Assembly: GCA_001464475.1 (NCBI GenBank)
Contig: LNDX01000019.1
Coordinates: forward strand, 1-45,416
Reading direction: 5' to 3'
DNA: 45,416 nucleotides
From: Flavobacteriaceae bacterium Ga0077528
GTDB taxonomy: Bacteria; Bacteroidota; Bacteroidia; Flavobacteriales; Flavobacteriaceae
Positions 44,419 through 45,416 of this stretch are shown one piece after another (within the stretch, counting starts at the first letter, position 1; every line of letters starts with the position of its first letter). The translations under genes and the position numbers were made by a program. A model generated the notes under the pieces. That model had not been told where the DNA came from and searched no databases. It saw only the letters and a list, made by a program, of their open reading frames with translations.

Positions 44419-45416
44419 ATGATAAAGAACTTCTTCATTTTTCTAATTCTATTCAATTTTTGTTTTTGTTTTTCACAAAACGATTTATGTTCAGGAGCAA
44501 TAAGTTTGACTCCAACAACCAATTGTGTAACTACTACAGGAAGTTTTAGTGGTTCAAATAATACAGGAACCACAACTACATGTTTATCAACAGCTTTGCA
44601 AGACGTTTGGTACAGCTTTGTGGCAAATGATGCTACCTTGAGCATTACTCTTGTTAATCAAGCTAATATTAATTTAGGAATGGAAATTTTTACTGGTTCA
44701 TGTAATGGAACAAGTTTTGCTTGTGACAACTCATCAAGTAGTCTTACAAGTGAATTTTTTCAAAGCAATTCATTTACAGTTGGTGAAACATATTATATTA
44801 GAGTTTTTCATGTTGGAACTTTTGCAATTTCATCAAATTTTACCATTTGTATTCAAAATTATCCAACACCAGCAAACGATTTATGTTCAGGAGCAATTTC
44901 TTTAACTCCAAATACTAGTTGCGTTGGTACAACAGGTACATTTAGTGGATCGAGTAATACAGGAACAACAACATCATGTTTTGCAAGTTCGCTTCAAGAT
45001 GTTTGGTACAGTTTTGTAGCAACTGACCCAACTATGAGTGTTGCGTTAAGTAATGGAGTGAACCTTAATTTAGGAATGGAAATCATAACCGGTTCATGTA
45101 ATGGTGCTAGTTTTGTTTGCGATAATAGTTCGAGTAGTACAGTCAATGAGTTTTATTTAAATAATAATTTTACTGTAGGTCAAACGTATTATGTGAGAGT
45201 TTTTCAAACAGAAACATCATTAATAACTTCTTCATTTAACATATGTGTTCAAAATTATCCAACACCAGTAAACGATTTATGTTCAGGAGCAATTTCTTTA
45301 ACTCCAAATACTAGTTGCGTTGGTACTATAGGTACATTTAGTGGATCGAGTAATACAGGAACAACAACATCATGTTTTGCAAGTTCGCTTCAAGATGTTT
45401 GGTACAGTTTTGTAGC
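44419..45416 (+). CDS. Secreted protein of tandem 132-residue repeats, 3' part beyond the window
   Basis: The frame is open from the ATG at 44419 to the end of the window. A signal peptide (KNFFIFLILFNFCFCFSQ) precedes the first repeat unit. Units start NDLCSGAISLTP at 44479, 44875 and 45271, each 396 bases apart, and each contains LQDVWYSFVA and, in complete units, GSCNG. Each also has paired cysteines, compatible with extracellular disulfides. Repeat 3 as far as it goes matches repeat 2 at all but two of about 146 bases, while repeat 1 is more diverged. The C-terminus is missing, so a T9SS signal can only be guessed. Confidence 0.85.
   Translation, partial: MIKNFFIFLILFNFCFCFSQNDLCSGAISLTPTTNCVTTTGSFSGSNNTGTTTTCLSTALQDVWYSFVANDATLSITLVNQANINLGMEIFTGSCNGTSFACDNSSSSLTSEFFQSNSFTVGETYYIRVFHVGTFAISSNFTICIQNYPTPANDLCSGAISLTPNTSCVGTTGTFSGSSNTGTTTSCFASSLQDVWYSFVATDPTMSVALSNGVNLNLGMEIITGSCNGASFVCDNSSSSTVNEFYLNNNFTVGQTYYVRVFQTETSLITSSFNICVQNYPTPVNDLCSGAISLTPNTSCVGTIGTFSGSSNTGTTTSCFASSLQDVWYSFV

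Noticed and set aside
44364..44645. A 93-residue minus-strand frame over the start of the last gene
   Set aside because: The plus-strand frame has a signal peptide and repeats, and this one has no recognisable content.

Overview
The window looks like chromosome of a low-GC gliding member of the Flavobacteriaceae, most likely Flavobacterium or a close relative. It carries gldJ and the type IX secretion (T9SS) genes porU and porV, a cargo protein with a gliding-motility-associated C-terminal domain, Bacteroidetes-type promoters (TTG, about 19 bases, TAnnTTTG) and few visible Shine-Dalgarno sequences. I see no phage, insertion sequence or CRISPR array. Gene content is mostly core, with some accessory blocks.

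Layout. 1-130: 3' end of a 5S rRNA and its terminator. 201-3469: a dispersed repeat, then murF and gldJ on the minus strand. 3668-9301: porU, porV and cdd. 9475-12089: pyruvate dehydrogenase E1-alpha and E2. 12181-14496: a second repeat copy, a glycosyltransferase, the tRNA hydroxylase miaE and two identical tRNA-Val genes. 14569-18060: folC, exbB, exbD, and a tonB-like gene that faces exbBD across a third repeat copy. 18106-21996: nhaA, an amino-acid dehydrogenase, a DUF2809 protein and anmK on the minus strand. 22092-24925: acyl-CoA dehydrogenase, a Crp/Fnr regulator, and a YHS/DoxX pair. 24977-27834: a tightly packed four-gene run (DinB-like, NRDE/TANGO2-like, ATP-grasp ligase, LysE-like exporter). 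27911-31767: SDR, a Bro-N/DinD-like protein coupled to a SprT-like protease, a small membrane protein resembling the C-terminal part of cytochrome oxidase subunit I, and manC. 31832-35632: a large secreted protein. 35634-44238: an envelope-lipid gene set (MlaF, MlaE, GT2 glycosyltransferase, methyltransferase, ketoacyl-ACP synthase III), interrupted by a LytTR two-component system and a divergent repeat/peptidase-S74 surface protein. 44419 to the end: the start of a secreted protein built from 132-residue tandem repeats.

How the genes connect. GldJ, PorU and PorV serve gliding and T9SS export. The protein at 31832 carries a C-terminal signal for that route, and the protein at 44419 may use it too. 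ExbB, ExbD and TonB power outer-membrane uptake. PdhA and E2 form most of the pyruvate dehydrogenase complex, with E1-beta not adjacent. The best candidates for undescribed biology are the DinB/NRDE/ATP-grasp/LysE operon, the COX1-like mini membrane protein, the LytTR cassette with its paired 15-base direct repeats, and a repeat family found in this window only where genes converge.
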